Below are positions 55,508-64,000 of a stretch of DNA of 64,000 nt, piece by piece. The notes beneath the pieces are model-generated. The model worked only from the letters and a program-made list of their open reading frames with translations. It did no database searches and had not been told where the DNA came from. Source of the stretch: Phocaeicola vulgatus ATCC 8482 (lineage in GTDB: Bacteria > Bacteroidota > Bacteroidia > Bacteroidales > Bacteroidaceae); NCBI RefSeq assembly GCF_000012825.1, contig NC_009614.1, positions 5,084,001-5,148,000 on the forward strand. Direction: 5' to 3'. Both the position numbers and the translations under genes were made by a program. How positions within the stretch are numbered: the stretch's first letter is position 1; the number at the start of each line of letters is the position of its first letter.

Positions 55508-57686
55508 AAACAATCCTTACGGAATAAGTGGAATCACTATACCACGGATTCAACGTGCTTATGCACAAGGCCGATCTGATGCACATGCAGTAAAGACTCG
55601 TGAACGTTTTCTATCAGCAATACATGCTGGATTAATAAACAATGGTTTAACCCTCGATTTCATTTATGGTAATATTCAGAATGGTCAGCTGATTCCTCTT
55701 GATGGACAGCAACGACTAACTACTCTTTGGCTACTTCATTGGTATGCAGATAAAAAAGAGGGCATCAACGATAAGCGACTTGCGAGGTTTTCATACAACA
55801 CACGTTATAGCGCGAGAGATTTTCTTATAAAGCTTGTTAACTACGAACCTACATGGAAAACACATCTTAGTGATGAAATTAAAAATGAGGGATGGTTTCC
55901 AATGGAATGGAGCAACGATCCTACGGTTAGAGGAATGCTCACAATGCTTGATGAAATCCAAAAGCGTTTTGCCGATATTAATGACTTATGGAACAAATTG
56001 GATAAAATTAATTTCTATTTCCGCGATATTGAGGAGATGAAGTTAACCGATGACATTTACATCAAGATGAACTCCCGTGGAAAACCACTCACTGACTTTG
56101 AGCATTTTAAGGCAGAACTCTTAAAGGTTATGCGTTCTGAAAATGACGATGAAGCTACTGCTAAACGCATTGGCCTTAAGATAGACCGCGAATGGACCGA
56201 TTTACTTTGGATTTATAGGGATGAGTATAATCTCGTCGATAGCGGTTTTCTAAACTTTTTCCGTATGATTTCCCTTATTCTTGTCTATAAGTCAGATCGC
56301 TCTTCATCAGAATTTGATTTAGAAGATGATTTCAGTTTACTGGAAAGGCTTTATAAGAATCAACCAAAAAATGTAGTGTTTTTTGAACAATCCTTTGATT
56401 GCATGGTCAATATTCAAAACAAAGCGCGACGTTCTAATTCATTAATACTTAACCCTATTGATATTTTTTTCAACTCTTACCTGTCAAAAGATTATCATGA
56501 ACACGAAAAAGTTGTCGTATCTCAACAAATTACAGATCTCAATATTTTCAAAGGGGTATTGACCGGAGCCGCGTTGCGTAAAAATACTACCTATTGGTTA
56601 ATAATGCTCTACTCCTTTCTTATCTATTTAATGAACTATGATAAGATAAAAGAAATGGATTTCCGTCGACGCTTGCGTGTGGTAGTGAATCTGCTCAAAA
56701 ATTCCAGAAACGAAGTTGTCGATACCCCTAATGGTGATGCAGGAAACCGTATGCCCGCAAATCTTCGTCAGGTAGAAAATATTATTCTTTCTGGAGAAAT
56801 TGCAGATAGTATAATGATTGACAATGACGTGAGACAGAATTTCAATGTAATTCAGATGGAAGAGGAGCGTCAAAAGCTCCAGTTTACCAAAGAACATCCC
56901 GAGCATTCTGCTGGTCTTTTTCAGTTGGAGGATCACTATCTGCTTCAAGGTCGTACAGATCTTGTTGGGTATGAGAATACTCATCTTTATCAGCGATTCA
57001 TCCATGTCTTTGATAGATGCTCTCGCGATATTATTGACTGTGCAATGTTAGCAACGTATGATTATAGCCAAAGGATAAATAATTGGTGCATTCAACTTGG
57101 TTCTGGGAATCAGGATGAAATTGGCAATAAGGCTTGGTATGCATTATTTCATCCGACAGGCAAAAATCCAGATTTTAATAAGACAAAAAAATCATTACGT
57201 TCTCTGCTTGAGATTGATATAGAAATAGACGACATTTACTTACAAGAAAAAATTGATGCGTATCTAACAGAATGCAAAACTAAAAGTCAATACGATTGGC
57301 GATATTATTATATCGCGTATCCATGCTTCCGCCCCGAGCGTTATGGCAAATATACTATGTATGATGAACAACCATACGCTCTTGTGGCATTGCACTCTGA
57401 AAAGCGTGAATCATCTAATGCCTACCAATGTATGCTTCAAGCACTCATTGAAGGACAAGCAGTAGCAAATTCTGTAGAACGATATGATATCCGTGCGCTC
57501 TCTTACAGAAAAGGGCTGTTGAGATGTGAAAACAATGCTTTTGTATCATACTCTTTGAAGGACAATAAAGAGCGTGCCAGATTTATCATTCCACAAAACA
57601 AAGAAGGCATTGACATCGTTGACCGTATTCAATATTTCAAAGATAATAGAAAGGATAATGATTACTGGATATATCAGGAAGGTTAG
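55473..57686 (+). CDS. second DUF262 protein with long unassigned C-terminus
   Basis: Protein of 737 residues. Its DUF262 domain has IPRIQRAYAQGRSD (23-36) and LDGQQRLTTLWLLHWYA (from 76). A middle motif IKMNSRGKPLTDFEHFKAELL (around 190-210) is also typical of DUF262 proteins. No DUF1524 HNH motif is seen; the C-terminal ~350 residues are unassigned. It overlaps the first DUF262 gene by 35 bases in another frame, indicating coupled translation and probably a complex of the two proteins. A hairpin follows 14 bases after the stop. The pair is likely a two-gene defence system. Confidence 0.82.
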   Translation: METTTLKNLISENNPYGISGITIPRIQRAYAQGRSDAHAVKTRERFLSAIHAGLINNGLTLDFIYGNIQNGQLIPLDGQQRLTTLWLLHWYADKKEGINDKRLARFSYNTRYSARDFLIKLVNYEPTWKTHLSDEIKNEGWFPMEWSNDPTVRGMLTMLDEIQKRFADINDLWNKLDKINFYFRDIEEMKLTDDIYIKMNSRGKPLTDFEHFKAELLKVMRSENDDEATAKRIGLKIDREWTDLLWIYRDEYNLVDSGFLNFFRMISLILVYKSDRSSSEFDLEDDFSLLERLYKNQPKNVVFFEQSFDCMVNIQNKARRSNSLILNPIDIFFNSYLSKDYHEHEKVVVSQQITDLNIFKGVLTGAALRKNTTYWLIMLYSFLIYLMNYDKIKEMDFRRRLRVVVNLLKNSRNEVVDTPNGDAGNRMPANLRQVENIILSGEIADSIMIDNDVRQNFNVIQMEEERQKLQFTKEHPEHSAGLFQLEDHYLLQGRTDLVGYENTHLYQRFIHVFDRCSRDIIDCAMLATYDYSQRINNWCIQLGSGNQDEIGNKAWYALFHPTGKNPDFNKTKKSLRSLLEIDIEIDDIYLQEKIDAYLTECKTKSQYDWRYYYIAYPCFRPERYGKYTMYDEQPYALVALHSEKRESSNAYQCMLQALIEGQAVANSVERYDIRALSYRKGLLRCENNAFVSYSLKDNKERARFIIPQNKEGIDIVDRIQYFKDNRKDNDYWIYQEG

Positions 57687-57699
57687 TATTAAATCGTAA

Positions 57700-57735
57700 G
57701 TAAAGTCGCTCTCTTCAATTATAGAGCGACTTTAC
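57700..57735 (+). terminator. hairpin after the DUF262 pair
   Basis: GTAAAGTCGCTCT and AGAGCGACTTTAC form a perfect 13 bp stem with a 10-base loop. There is no T-run, so termination is likely but not of the standard form. Confidence 0.6.
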
Positions 57736-57739
57736 CTAA

Positions 57740-58160
57740 CTCTATAGGGAATGCTTATTTTATACGGCAGAGCTATAGAGGAAACACTAATCACATCAAC
57801 GGCATACAAGAGTATCGGGTTAAACAAAATTCAAGTATAAAACTCTCTTCATAGGGGCAACTGCCTAGAGTCCTTCAAGGTAATCAAATACGAGGTGTTG
57901 GCACTGCAGAGCGGTGTTTATAGGCAATACCGCAGCTTTAAGCTCTTTACCGAAAAGACAGACCTTCCCGTAACCAAGCTCTCGATGCGAATGCAAAAGA
58001 TACTCACTGATTGGTTTGCAAAAAGCTATTAGATCAAATCCACAACTGTTAGCTTCATCGTAGCCTGGAAACCCAAGGATGTCCCGAAGGAGAAACTGGA
58101 AACAACTGGCTGACTGGCCGACCATTGTACTCACTCTCTGATCGAAGATCCAACAAAAAG
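57740..58160. other. decayed sequence, no intact gene
   Basis: A plus-strand stretch near 57870-58030 reads like protein (IKYEVLALQSGVYRQYRSF, LSMRMQKILTDWFAKSY) but is closed by stops and has no start; a minus-strand frame of 89 codons (57865-58134) opposes it. I do not recognise either. It is best seen as gene debris. Confidence 0.35.
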
Positions 58161-58179
58161 TCGGGAGCCGAAAAGACGG

Positions 58180-58325
58180 TTTTGCCTTTTTTCTCTCTGT
58201 TTGGAGAAAGAGGATGAAAAAAATCGTTAAATCATCAATTTGTTGCGAAAAACAAGTAAATTTTAGAGGCTTCTATTTTTTGATGTAAACTAATGACAAT
58301 CAATTAGCATAATATGCTGCATCGG
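58180..58325 (+). repeat. diverged direct repeat, copy B
   Basis: Counterpart of 53510-53660. Here the blocks read CTCTCTGTTTGG, TTGCGAAAAACAAGTAAATT, GTAAACTAATGACAATCA and TTAGCATAATATGCTGC. Like copy A it ends just upstream of an open frame (58358). Confidence 0.55.
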
Positions 58326-58357
58326 CCAGCTCTACTCCTATACCTTTTCTTTCAGAG

Positions 58358-58549
58358 ATGAGAAAGATAAACATCAACGACCTTTACTCATCCAAGGATA
58401 CTTGGCAAGATACCATCAAATCAAAAGCTCAGAAGGACGGTATAGGGATTACACTTTATCATCAATACAAACAAAATGCAACTTCACAGAGTTCAATGAA
58501 GAGCAGTCCATGTTACAGAACATTTTCCACATTTCTGCTTTACTCCTAG
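58358..58549 (+). CDS. short open frame, probably a truncated gene start
   Basis: Sixty-three codons beginning MRKININDLYSSKDTWQDTI. The first ~30 residues look like a real helical N-terminus; the remainder is Ser/Thr-rich and not protein-like. It follows repeat copy B as the DUF262 gene follows copy A, so it may be the stub of a lost gene. No family is recognised. Confidence 0.3.
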   Translation: MRKININDLYSSKDTWQDTIKSKAQKDGIGITLYHQYKQNATSQSSMKSSPCYRTFSTFLLYS

Positions 58550-58604
58550 CAACATCCCATTATGAAATTCCATGAAACTTTCATTCAACCTCCTCACATT
58601 CTTC

Positions 58605-60272
58605 TCACTCGTTCCGCTTCGCATCATCACCTGCACCCATACTCTCAAGATACTGCAATTCCCGTTCCGCAAACTCACGGTTCTCCTCCTCTCCCAGCAT
58701 TTGATAGAGCAGTTCCCTAGCTTGCGAATAATATTTCAAGTTTACTAATACTTGTGCTGCCCTGCGCCGAAGAAAATGATAAAGTGGAAACAAGGTATTC
58801 TTTTCATCACCATACATCTTTATCTGACTGCCAACCAAACTCACCATAGAATAAATATACTCAAGAGCTCCTGTATCCTTCATTTCGACGAGACAGTTGG
58901 TAAAATCACGAATCGCATGAATGGATGAATTTCTTTTAGCATTAGTCAAATAATAATAAGCCTTTTCAAAATGCCCTAATGTGAGATAAACAAAACCGAT
59001 ATGATAACAAATCACATAATATTCTTCCTTGCCACGCTCCGGCAATTCTGTCCAGTGGACTTGATAATACCGAAAAATAGAAAGATAACACCCCAACGCC
59101 TGAAGATAACATTGCTGCCTGAAAAATTTCTTCCCCCAATAAATAGTAGTCTGCAAGGTAGGCTCGGTATAAGCCAGCAACGCCTGTTGTTCCTCCGTCA
59201 GTTCGTCAAACTGTTTGTTTGCCGCTTTTTCTTTAGCATCGTCCAACATATATTTCAACTCCCAATAATCATCATGATCCGTTGTCAATCTTACCTCAAT
59301 CATACTACTGAATACTCTGCCTTTTTGGGTTTCATCGAAAAAAGCATCTACCCTGTCCGTCCGCATAGCCGACAACTTATAATAAAGAGACCGTTCATTA
59401 CTGCCTTCAGCTTTTTCCAACGCAATCACCAACTGCCCTTCAGCAAGTATGATACAGATCAGAGCATCTTTTCCCGCCTGTCCTTTTTCATCCATCACAG
59501 CATCTTTCAATCTAAAAGAAAGAATAGACAATAATTCGGTACGCCTCTCTATCCGCCCATTGCAAACCAGTGTCATTTCCTTTATATCTTCCTGTTTCAC
59601 TGTACCAAAAAGAGAAAGAATATCCTCTATCTGATCCATATCTTGCCGGGAAACATCGACAGGTTCCAACAGCTTACCATGTCCAATCTCCAATTTTCGT
59701 CTCAACAAAGCCAAGCGATTTTCGAATTCTTTTTTCACCAACATGTCTTGTATTGAAGCAGATTGTTCTGCCAACTCTTTAAAACTACGGGCTATCATAA
59801 AAGATGACTCAAGCAATACCCGCAAATGTTGTTTTAACTGAGTTTCACTGCCCGACAAGAACAGACAGGCAGACAGACAAGCCGTAAAAGGTGTCTCACT
59901 TTCTCCATCCTCATGACTTTTACGCAAATAGCAAGTCCAAGCTGTGTATCGGCAGTTAATGTTGTTAATGTCAAAAACTATTTTTTTAGACTGTTCATAG
60001 CTACATGCGTAAAAATCTTTATAATATAACTGAATATTCTGACCTGTTTTTTCTCTTAACAAATGAAAATAACCTCCTTGAAAACCGATGATAATGGCAT
60101 CAGCATCAATTCTCTTCACTAGTTCACAGTGCATGGACTGCACGAACCTGATAAGTTCATCGGTGGTCATCGCCGAATAAATCTTTTCTTGCTGCTTTTT
60201 CGGCTTTGTAACAAAATGATAAACTGTTACGAAAACCACCATCATAGATACGAAGACGACAGAAATAATCAT
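58605..60272 (-). CDS. membrane-anchored protein with C-terminal TPR-like repeats
   Basis: Protein of 555 residues with one N-terminal membrane segment (IISVVFVSMMVVFVTVYHFV, about 2-21) followed by Lys-rich residues, so the bulk is likely cytoplasmic. The middle has a long helical segment (about 170-210) and a mixed alpha/beta part. From about 370 helices of TPR type are visible: LGCYLSIFRYYQVHW, CYHIGFVYLTLGHFEKAYYY, and LKYYSQARELLYQML. The N-terminal ligand-like part has several Cys residues. It is alone on the minus strand. No family is recognised; a scaffold or sensor role is possible, but this is a guess. Confidence 0.6.
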   Translation of the reverse strand: MIISVVFVSMMVVFVTVYHFVTKPKKQQEKIYSAMTTDELIRFVQSMHCELVKRIDADAIIIGFQGGYFHLLREKTGQNIQLYYKDFYACSYEQSKKIVFDINNINCRYTAWTCYLRKSHEDGESETPFTACLSACLFLSGSETQLKQHLRVLLESSFMIARSFKELAEQSASIQDMLVKKEFENRLALLRRKLEIGHGKLLEPVDVSRQDMDQIEDILSLFGTVKQEDIKEMTLVCNGRIERRTELLSILSFRLKDAVMDEKGQAGKDALICIILAEGQLVIALEKAEGSNERSLYYKLSAMRTDRVDAFFDETQKGRVFSSMIEVRLTTDHDDYWELKYMLDDAKEKAANKQFDELTEEQQALLAYTEPTLQTTIYWGKKFFRQQCYLQALGCYLSIFRYYQVHWTELPERGKEEYYVICYHIGFVYLTLGHFEKAYYYLTNAKRNSSIHAIRDFTNCLVEMKDTGALEYIYSMVSLVGSQIKMYGDEKNTLFPLYHFLRRRAAQVLVNLKYYSQARELLYQMLGEEENREFAERELQYLESMGAGDDAKRNE

Positions 60273-60537
60273 ATCTTGTTACAGTTAATCTTTGTATGTC
60301 TGTAAAAATACAAAATTAATCGGGAAATGTTAGAAGTGATAGGATATTTTAATGAATTCCCCTAAGAAGTTACTTAAAAATCCGGTTCAATCAATTCCTT
60401 CCGATGCATCCGGTGCCACCTCCACAAAATCATAAGACATAGAGGAAATTCCATTGGAGATATTCTGAAATACCTAAAAATAGGGATTGTCCATATCCAT
60501 ATTTTCATCGAACTTTGCAACCCCAAAAAACGAACAA

Positions 60538-61407
60538 ATGAAGATACTTTATATAATACTGTTTATACAAATAGGATGGATATTTCCCCTCTCCGCACAA
60601 AAACAAGATTCCATTTATATCGGAACGCGTCATACATTGTTTTCTGAAATACTGAATGAAGAAAGAAAATATTGGATTTATGTACCTGAGACCAAAGCTG
60701 GTGAAAAAGGAAAGGCTTATCCGGTTCTTTATCTATTGGATGGAGATTCCTTCTTTCATTCCGTGGTTGGTTTTACGCGTTTCTTCTCTTCTTCTAAAAC
60801 CTCAAACTTGCCTCCTTGCATCGTTGTGGCTGTTTTAAACACAGACCGGACCAGAGATTTCACTCCTACTTGCTCAGCCGCCCGCCGGGATGGTACCATT
60901 TGTCCCTATGATAAGCCGGCAGGTGGTGGAGCTGAACAGTTCCATCGCTTTCTGATAGAGGAACTACGTCTGGAAGTGGAAAATAAAGTTCCTGCCAACG
61001 GTACAAACTTTCTTGTCGGACATTCATACGCAGGTTTATTTACCCTACAGACACTGTCAAATCATCCCGAGTCTTTTGACTCGTATATAGCAATAGACCC
61101 AAGTTTATGGTGGGACCGAGGAGTCTTTCTACAACAAGCAGCAAAGAATGTTTATCAAAAAGACTTCTCCGGCAAACATTTGTATGTTGCTTTCGCCACC
61201 CGCCAACGTCCTGCAATCAAACTTATCCAGTTTTCATTGGCCGACAGCTTAAAAAATAAGATCATCCCTGAAATGAAAAACAAGCATTTGCATGTCGTTT
61301 ATAAAAAATTTCCCGACGAGGTGCATGGCACCATTGCTCTTCCTGCCATTTTCGATGGATTAAAATCTCTATTTCATAACACTATTTCAACCAAAGAGGC
61401 AACATGA
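60538..61407 (+). CDS. Fes-type alpha/beta-hydrolase esterase
   Basis: Secreted esterase of 289 residues. The ATG at 60538 is chosen because it starts a signal peptide (MKILYIILFIQIGWIFPLSA); the upstream in-frame ATG has no such property. The protein matches the enterochelin esterase-like/esterase D family: YPVLYLLDGDSFFHSV, nucleophile Ser in VGHSYAGLF, DPSLWWD with the likely acid, and His in EVHGTI. Relatives hydrolyse siderophore or acyl-ester substrates. No iron-uptake gene is nearby, so the substrate is open. Confidence 0.85.
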   Translation: MKILYIILFIQIGWIFPLSAQKQDSIYIGTRHTLFSEILNEERKYWIYVPETKAGEKGKAYPVLYLLDGDSFFHSVVGFTRFFSSSKTSNLPPCIVVAVLNTDRTRDFTPTCSAARRDGTICPYDKPAGGGAEQFHRFLIEELRLEVENKVPANGTNFLVGHSYAGLFTLQTLSNHPESFDSYIAIDPSLWWDRGVFLQQAAKNVYQKDFSGKHLYVAFATRQRPAIKLIQFSLADSLKNKIIPEMKNKHLHVVYKKFPDEVHGTIALPAIFDGLKSLFHNTISTKEAT

Positions 61408-61720
61408 TAATTTCTTGCAGTATTCGGTTTCTCATCTGTTACAAATACGCTCCGGTTTACTATTGGTAAAAATAACATAACTGATGCCTATATTGTAGCC
61501 ACTCGCTCAATTCCGGGGTATTGCACGGCTATAATTCTCACATCCCCTTCTGTTTAACATCAATTTAAGATTTCAAATTCTATACTTATCATTTTCTAGA
61601 ATAACAGATTGAGACATTGTATCAACCTTGGCTACAGATTTATGCTATTCTTTCCGGAAATCATGTAATTAGGGTTATAACATCTGTAATTTATCTACAC
61701 TGTATTTTCAGTCATGTACT
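61408..61720. other. intergenic, no gene seen
   Basis: AT-rich stretch of ~310 bases with no open frame of note and no strong hairpin. Confidence 0.5.
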
Positions 61721-61728
61721 TATCTTTG
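61721..61728 (+). promoter_or_regulatory. -7 element for the small secreted protein and acetyltransferase genes
   Basis: TATCTTTG matches TAnnTTTG exactly, 43 bases upstream of the ATG at 61772. No exact -33 TTTG is found. Confidence 0.5.
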
Positions 61729-61771
61729 CATCAAGATTCTGGAATTCAAAACTTAATAAAATCAAGTGATA

Positions 61772-62059
61772 ATGAAACGTATACCAGTCATCATGATTGC
61801 AAGTTTATTTGTTATAGGAATACCTGCCATAACACAGTCCGATCCGGTTCCCAAGAAAAATGGTAATAAGTATGTGCTTTACGAAAAACGTACAGATAAC
61901 GGGGCGGTCTGTCACCTATTTCAAGCGCAACAAGCGAATGGATGTTTGGAAAAACCGATGGTAAAGGGTACACTGTTTCGCTGTGGTGTATGGCACATGG
62001 AAGAAATCAAAGGAAACCCGAAATCACAAGAGGCATACAAAACGAGTAAACAAGTATAG
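61772..62059 (+). CDS. small secreted protein of unknown function
   Basis: Protein of 95 residues starting at ATG 61772 (a GTG two codons earlier is less likely). A signal peptide (MKRIPVIMIASLFVIGIPA) is clear. The mature part is short, basic and contains three Cys; it has no recognised domain. The stop is 14 bases before the acetyltransferase start, so the two form an operon. It may be a shortened version of a larger protein, since the C-terminus (AYKTSKQV) looks abrupt. Confidence 0.55.
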   Translation: MKRIPVIMIASLFVIGIPAITQSDPVPKKNGNKYVLYEKRTDNGAVCHLFQAQQANGCLEKPMVKGTLFRCGVWHMEEIKGNPKSQEAYKTSKQV

Positions 62060-62073
62060 GAAAAAAGAATATT

Positions 62074-62649
62074 ATGACATTAGATGATTTTTTGAATCAT
62101 ATTGAAGCCGGCGGTGCACTCAATACACCGGAAATCTATCGGCTGATGGATGAAATGAGCGATGAAGCCCGGCGCGTTACCTGTGAGATAAACAACTCGT
62201 ACCATTCACAAGAAGAATTGCGTGCGTTCATGTCGCGCCTGACCGGTAAACCTGTGGACGAAACATTCAAGATGTTTCCTCCGTTCTACACAGACTTCGG
62301 CAAGAATATTACCATCGGGCGTCGTGTCTTTATCAATGCCGGTTGCCACTTCCAGGATCATGGCGGTGTGACGTTGGGTGACGGCTGTCTTATCGGGCAT
62401 AATGTGGTCTTTGCCACGCTCGATCACGGTACGGCTCCCGAAGACCGCGGGGCAATGTATCCGGCGCCTATCCGGTTAGGCAAAAATGTATGGGTAGGCT
62501 CCAACTCCACCATCCTGCGGGGTGTGACCGTGGGTGACAACGCCATTATCGCCGCCGGATCTGTGGTGACGAAAGACGTAGCGGCCAACACGGTTGTAGG
62601 AGGTGTACCGGCAAGGCATATCCGAGATATCGACAGGAACGAAAAGTGA
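62074..62649 (+). CDS. hexapeptide-repeat sugar O-acetyltransferase (LacA/Maa type)
   Basis: Cytoplasmic acetyl-CoA-dependent transferase of 191 residues. The left-handed beta-helix begins near FGKNITIGRRVFINAGCHFQ and continues through VTLGDGCLIGHNVVFATLDH (catalytic His in the final DH), IRLGKNVWVGSNSTILRGVT and NAIIAAGSVVTKDV, ending NTVVGGVPARHI. The N-terminal ~65 residues are helical and unlike the usual Maa cap (they read DFLNHIEAGGALNTPEIY). The acceptor sugar is not known. A remnant with a similar C-terminus lies at 41007-41120. Confidence 0.9.
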   Translation: MTLDDFLNHIEAGGALNTPEIYRLMDEMSDEARRVTCEINNSYHSQEELRAFMSRLTGKPVDETFKMFPPFYTDFGKNITIGRRVFINAGCHFQDHGGVTLGDGCLIGHNVVFATLDHGTAPEDRGAMYPAPIRLGKNVWVGSNSTILRGVTVGDNAIIAAGSVVTKDVAANTVVGGVPARHIRDIDRNEK

Positions 62650-62692
62650 TAGCCTATGGAATCGGAATCACTAACCAACCATACTGCCATCC

Positions 62693-62961
62693 TTGTCAGA
62701 TCCATCCGAACGGTACACCATACTGAACGGGTTGTGCGGATTGGTTCTACCGGGCATTGCACTGACCAACTTTCCGGAGTTCTCGTTGTATTCCCTTCTT
62801 CCGGTTGAAACGACGAGTGCCATGCCTACTGCCGGAGTCGGCCGTATCATAATCTGCAATACATCTTTATCGACGGCAGATTTTGCACAAGACTCTTGCT
62901 ACTGTTCGATATCGGTTTCTCCATCATCATCATCACCAATGCGGCAAGAAAAAGAGGCTGA
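62693..62961 (+). pseudogene. DUF418-type membrane protein, frameshifted remnant
   Basis: The plus strand encodes SERYTILNGLCGLVLPGIAL and NFPEFSLYSLLPVETTSAMP, the usual N-terminus of DUF418 proteins (normally LDxLRG), then shifts frame near 62848 to LQYIFIDGRFCTRLLLLFD and IGFSIIIITNAARKRG before a stop. The remaining two thirds of the family are missing. No start ATG is in frame. Confidence 0.65.
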
Positions 62962-63074
62962 TTTTCCTGATCTGCTTGAAGCGGGAACGTTGGATGAGAT
63001 GCATGTAAAATAATGTCTGTAATTGAGGTTATACAATCAGTAATCCATCTACTGGCTTTTCCTGTAATCCGCTG

Positions 63075-63082
63075 TAATTTTG
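63075..63082 (+). promoter_or_regulatory. -7 element for the alpha/beta hydrolase gene
   Basis: TAATTTTG matches TAnnTTTG exactly, 49 bases before the ATG at 63132. Confidence 0.5.
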
Positions 63083-63131
63083 CACTATGAAAAGAAAACA
63101 AGAAACAATAAAAATTTAAATTACATCGGTT

Positions 63132-64000
63132 ATGAAACGTACAACTATTTTAATGGCTGCTTTCCTCTGCCTCTTCAGCCTGACGGAAAGCCCGGCACAA
63201 AACACTCACAAAAATATGGAACAGTTAAATCTGACACAGGAATGGGACAAGACGTACCCGAAAAGCGACAAGGTGAATCATAGCAAAGTGACTTTCATAA
63301 ATCGTTACGGTATCACGCTCGCTGCCGACCTGTATGCACCGAAAACGATTTTCGGAGGTAAGCTGCCTGCTATTGCTGTCAGCGGTCCGTTTGGAGCTGT
63401 AAAGGAACAGTCGTCGGGGCTGTATGCCCAGACATTGGCCGAACGAGGATTCCTGACGATTGCTTTTGATCCTTCATTTACTGGTGAAAGCGGTGGACAG
63501 CCTCGCAGCGTAGCTTCGCCAGACATCAACACCGAAGACTTCTCGGCGGCGGTGGATTACCTCGCGACACGTCCGGATGTGGATGCCGAACGAATCGGCA
63601 TCATTGGCATTTGTGGTTGGGGTGGTTTTGCTATCAATGCGGCTGCCAACGACACACGTATCAAGGCAACGGTAGCTTCCACAATGTACGACATTAGCCG
63701 CTGTACAGCAAACGGTTACTTCGATGCCGCTGACAATGCAGATGCACGTTACAAAATGCGTCAGGAGTTTAACGCCCAGCGCACGGAAGACTACCGTACC
63801 GACACTTATCCCCGCACCGTGACGAACCCGGAACCTACCGGTGATGCGCCGCAGTTCATGAAGGATTATTATGATTATTACAAGACCGAACGAGGTTATC
63901 ATCCTCGTTCCATCAACTCCGGTTTGGGCTGGAACAAAACCTCCAATCTTGCATTTCTCAACGCACCTATCCTTGCGTATGCCGATGAAATCCGCAGTGC
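63132..64000 (+). CDS. alpha/beta hydrolase with Cys nucleophile elbow, 5' part
   Basis: The first 289 codons; the gene runs off the window. A signal peptide (about 1-22, ending SPAQ) indicates export. The fold is that of dienelactone-hydrolase/YcjY-like proteins: ITLAADLYAPKTIFGGKLPA, AERGFLTIAFDPSFTGES, then the nucleophile elbow GIIGICGWGGFAINAAA, in which Cys replaces the usual Ser (GxCxG). The Asp and His of the triad would lie near and beyond the window end. Substrate unknown. Confidence 0.82.
   Translation, partial: MKRTTILMAAFLCLFSLTESPAQNTHKNMEQLNLTQEWDKTYPKSDKVNHSKVTFINRYGITLAADLYAPKTIFGGKLPAIAVSGPFGAVKEQSSGLYAQTLAERGFLTIAFDPSFTGESGGQPRSVASPDINTEDFSAAVDYLATRPDVDAERIGIIGICGWGGFAINAAANDTRIKATVASTMYDISRCTANGYFDAADNADARYKMRQEFNAQRTEDYRTDTYPRTVTNPEPTGDAPQFMKDYYDYYKTERGYHPRSINSGLGWNKTSNLAFLNAPILAYADEIRS

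Noticed and set aside
60381-60480. Minus-strand protein-like text (FQNISNGISSMSYDFVEVA) upstream of the esterase gene.
   Set aside because: Interrupted by a stop and only ~35 codons long; may be gene debris but no family could be named.

Overview
This window looks like chromosomal DNA of a gut Bacteroidales species, most likely Bacteroides or Phocaeicola (P. vulgatus/dorei type). The evidence is a SusC/SusD polysaccharide-utilization locus, several exo-glycosidases with Sec or lipoprotein signals, a fimbrillin-like lipoprotein, a Bacteroidetes-type LptD, AsnA, and promoters of the Bacteroides type (-33 TTTG, -7 TAnnTTTG). The species is inferred from gene content; no rRNA gene is present.

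Layout. (1) 1-346: start of nagA, minus strand. (2) 0.5-24.9 kb: one long minus-strand locus for sialylated N-glycans. In transcription order it holds SusC-like porin, SusD-like lipoprotein, GH33 sialidase, a GH20 with an altered motif, an SGNH esterase, a two-domain sialate O-acetylesterase, GH2 beta-mannosidase, GH20, a NanM-like epimerase, GH20, GH92 alpha-mannosidase and GH2 beta-galactosidase. Together these could deacetylate and remove sialic acid, then galactose, GlcNAc and mannose from host glycans. No regulator gene is in the window. (3) 25.2-32 kb: housekeeping block with tRNA-Arg(CCG), asnA, ung, lptD, an HD-domain protein and a NamZ-type exo-muramidase. (4) 32.0-39.5 kb: an apparent minus-strand operon with a 39-residue peptide carrying a Gly-Gly motif, a large fimbrillin/beta-helix lipoprotein, a PqqD-like protein, a PF14907-type nucleotidyltransferase, an ABC exporter without a C39 peptidase domain, an HprK-like kinase and an S26-type Ser/His peptidase. 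It resembles the accessory half of a lasso-type RiPP cluster without the cyclase and is the best candidate here for an undescribed system.

(5) 39.5-41.2 kb: gene-poor region with a strong hairpin, two ~130 bp inverted repeats that enclose four palindromic iterons at exact 22 bp spacing, and an acetyltransferase remnant. (6) 41.3-50.9 kb: a type I restriction-modification operon (XRE regulator, hsdR, hsdM, a DUF1016 nuclease, hsdS) with a phase-variation cassette: a tyrosine recombinase, a silent hsdS, a decayed spare target-recognition domain, and three pairs of inverted repeats (20, 50 and 22 bp). (7) 51-58.6 kb: defence-type accessory island with a GIY-YIG/DUF4357 protein, a truncated YdeI-like gene, a frameshifted hipBA toxin-antitoxin remnant, and two overlapping DUF262 genes (the first with an HNH/DUF1524 end) flanked by a diverged direct repeat. 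(8) 58.6-64 kb: a membrane-anchored helical-repeat protein, an Fes-type esterase, a small secreted protein, a hexapeptide acetyltransferase, a DUF418 pseudogene and the start of an alpha/beta hydrolase that runs off the end.
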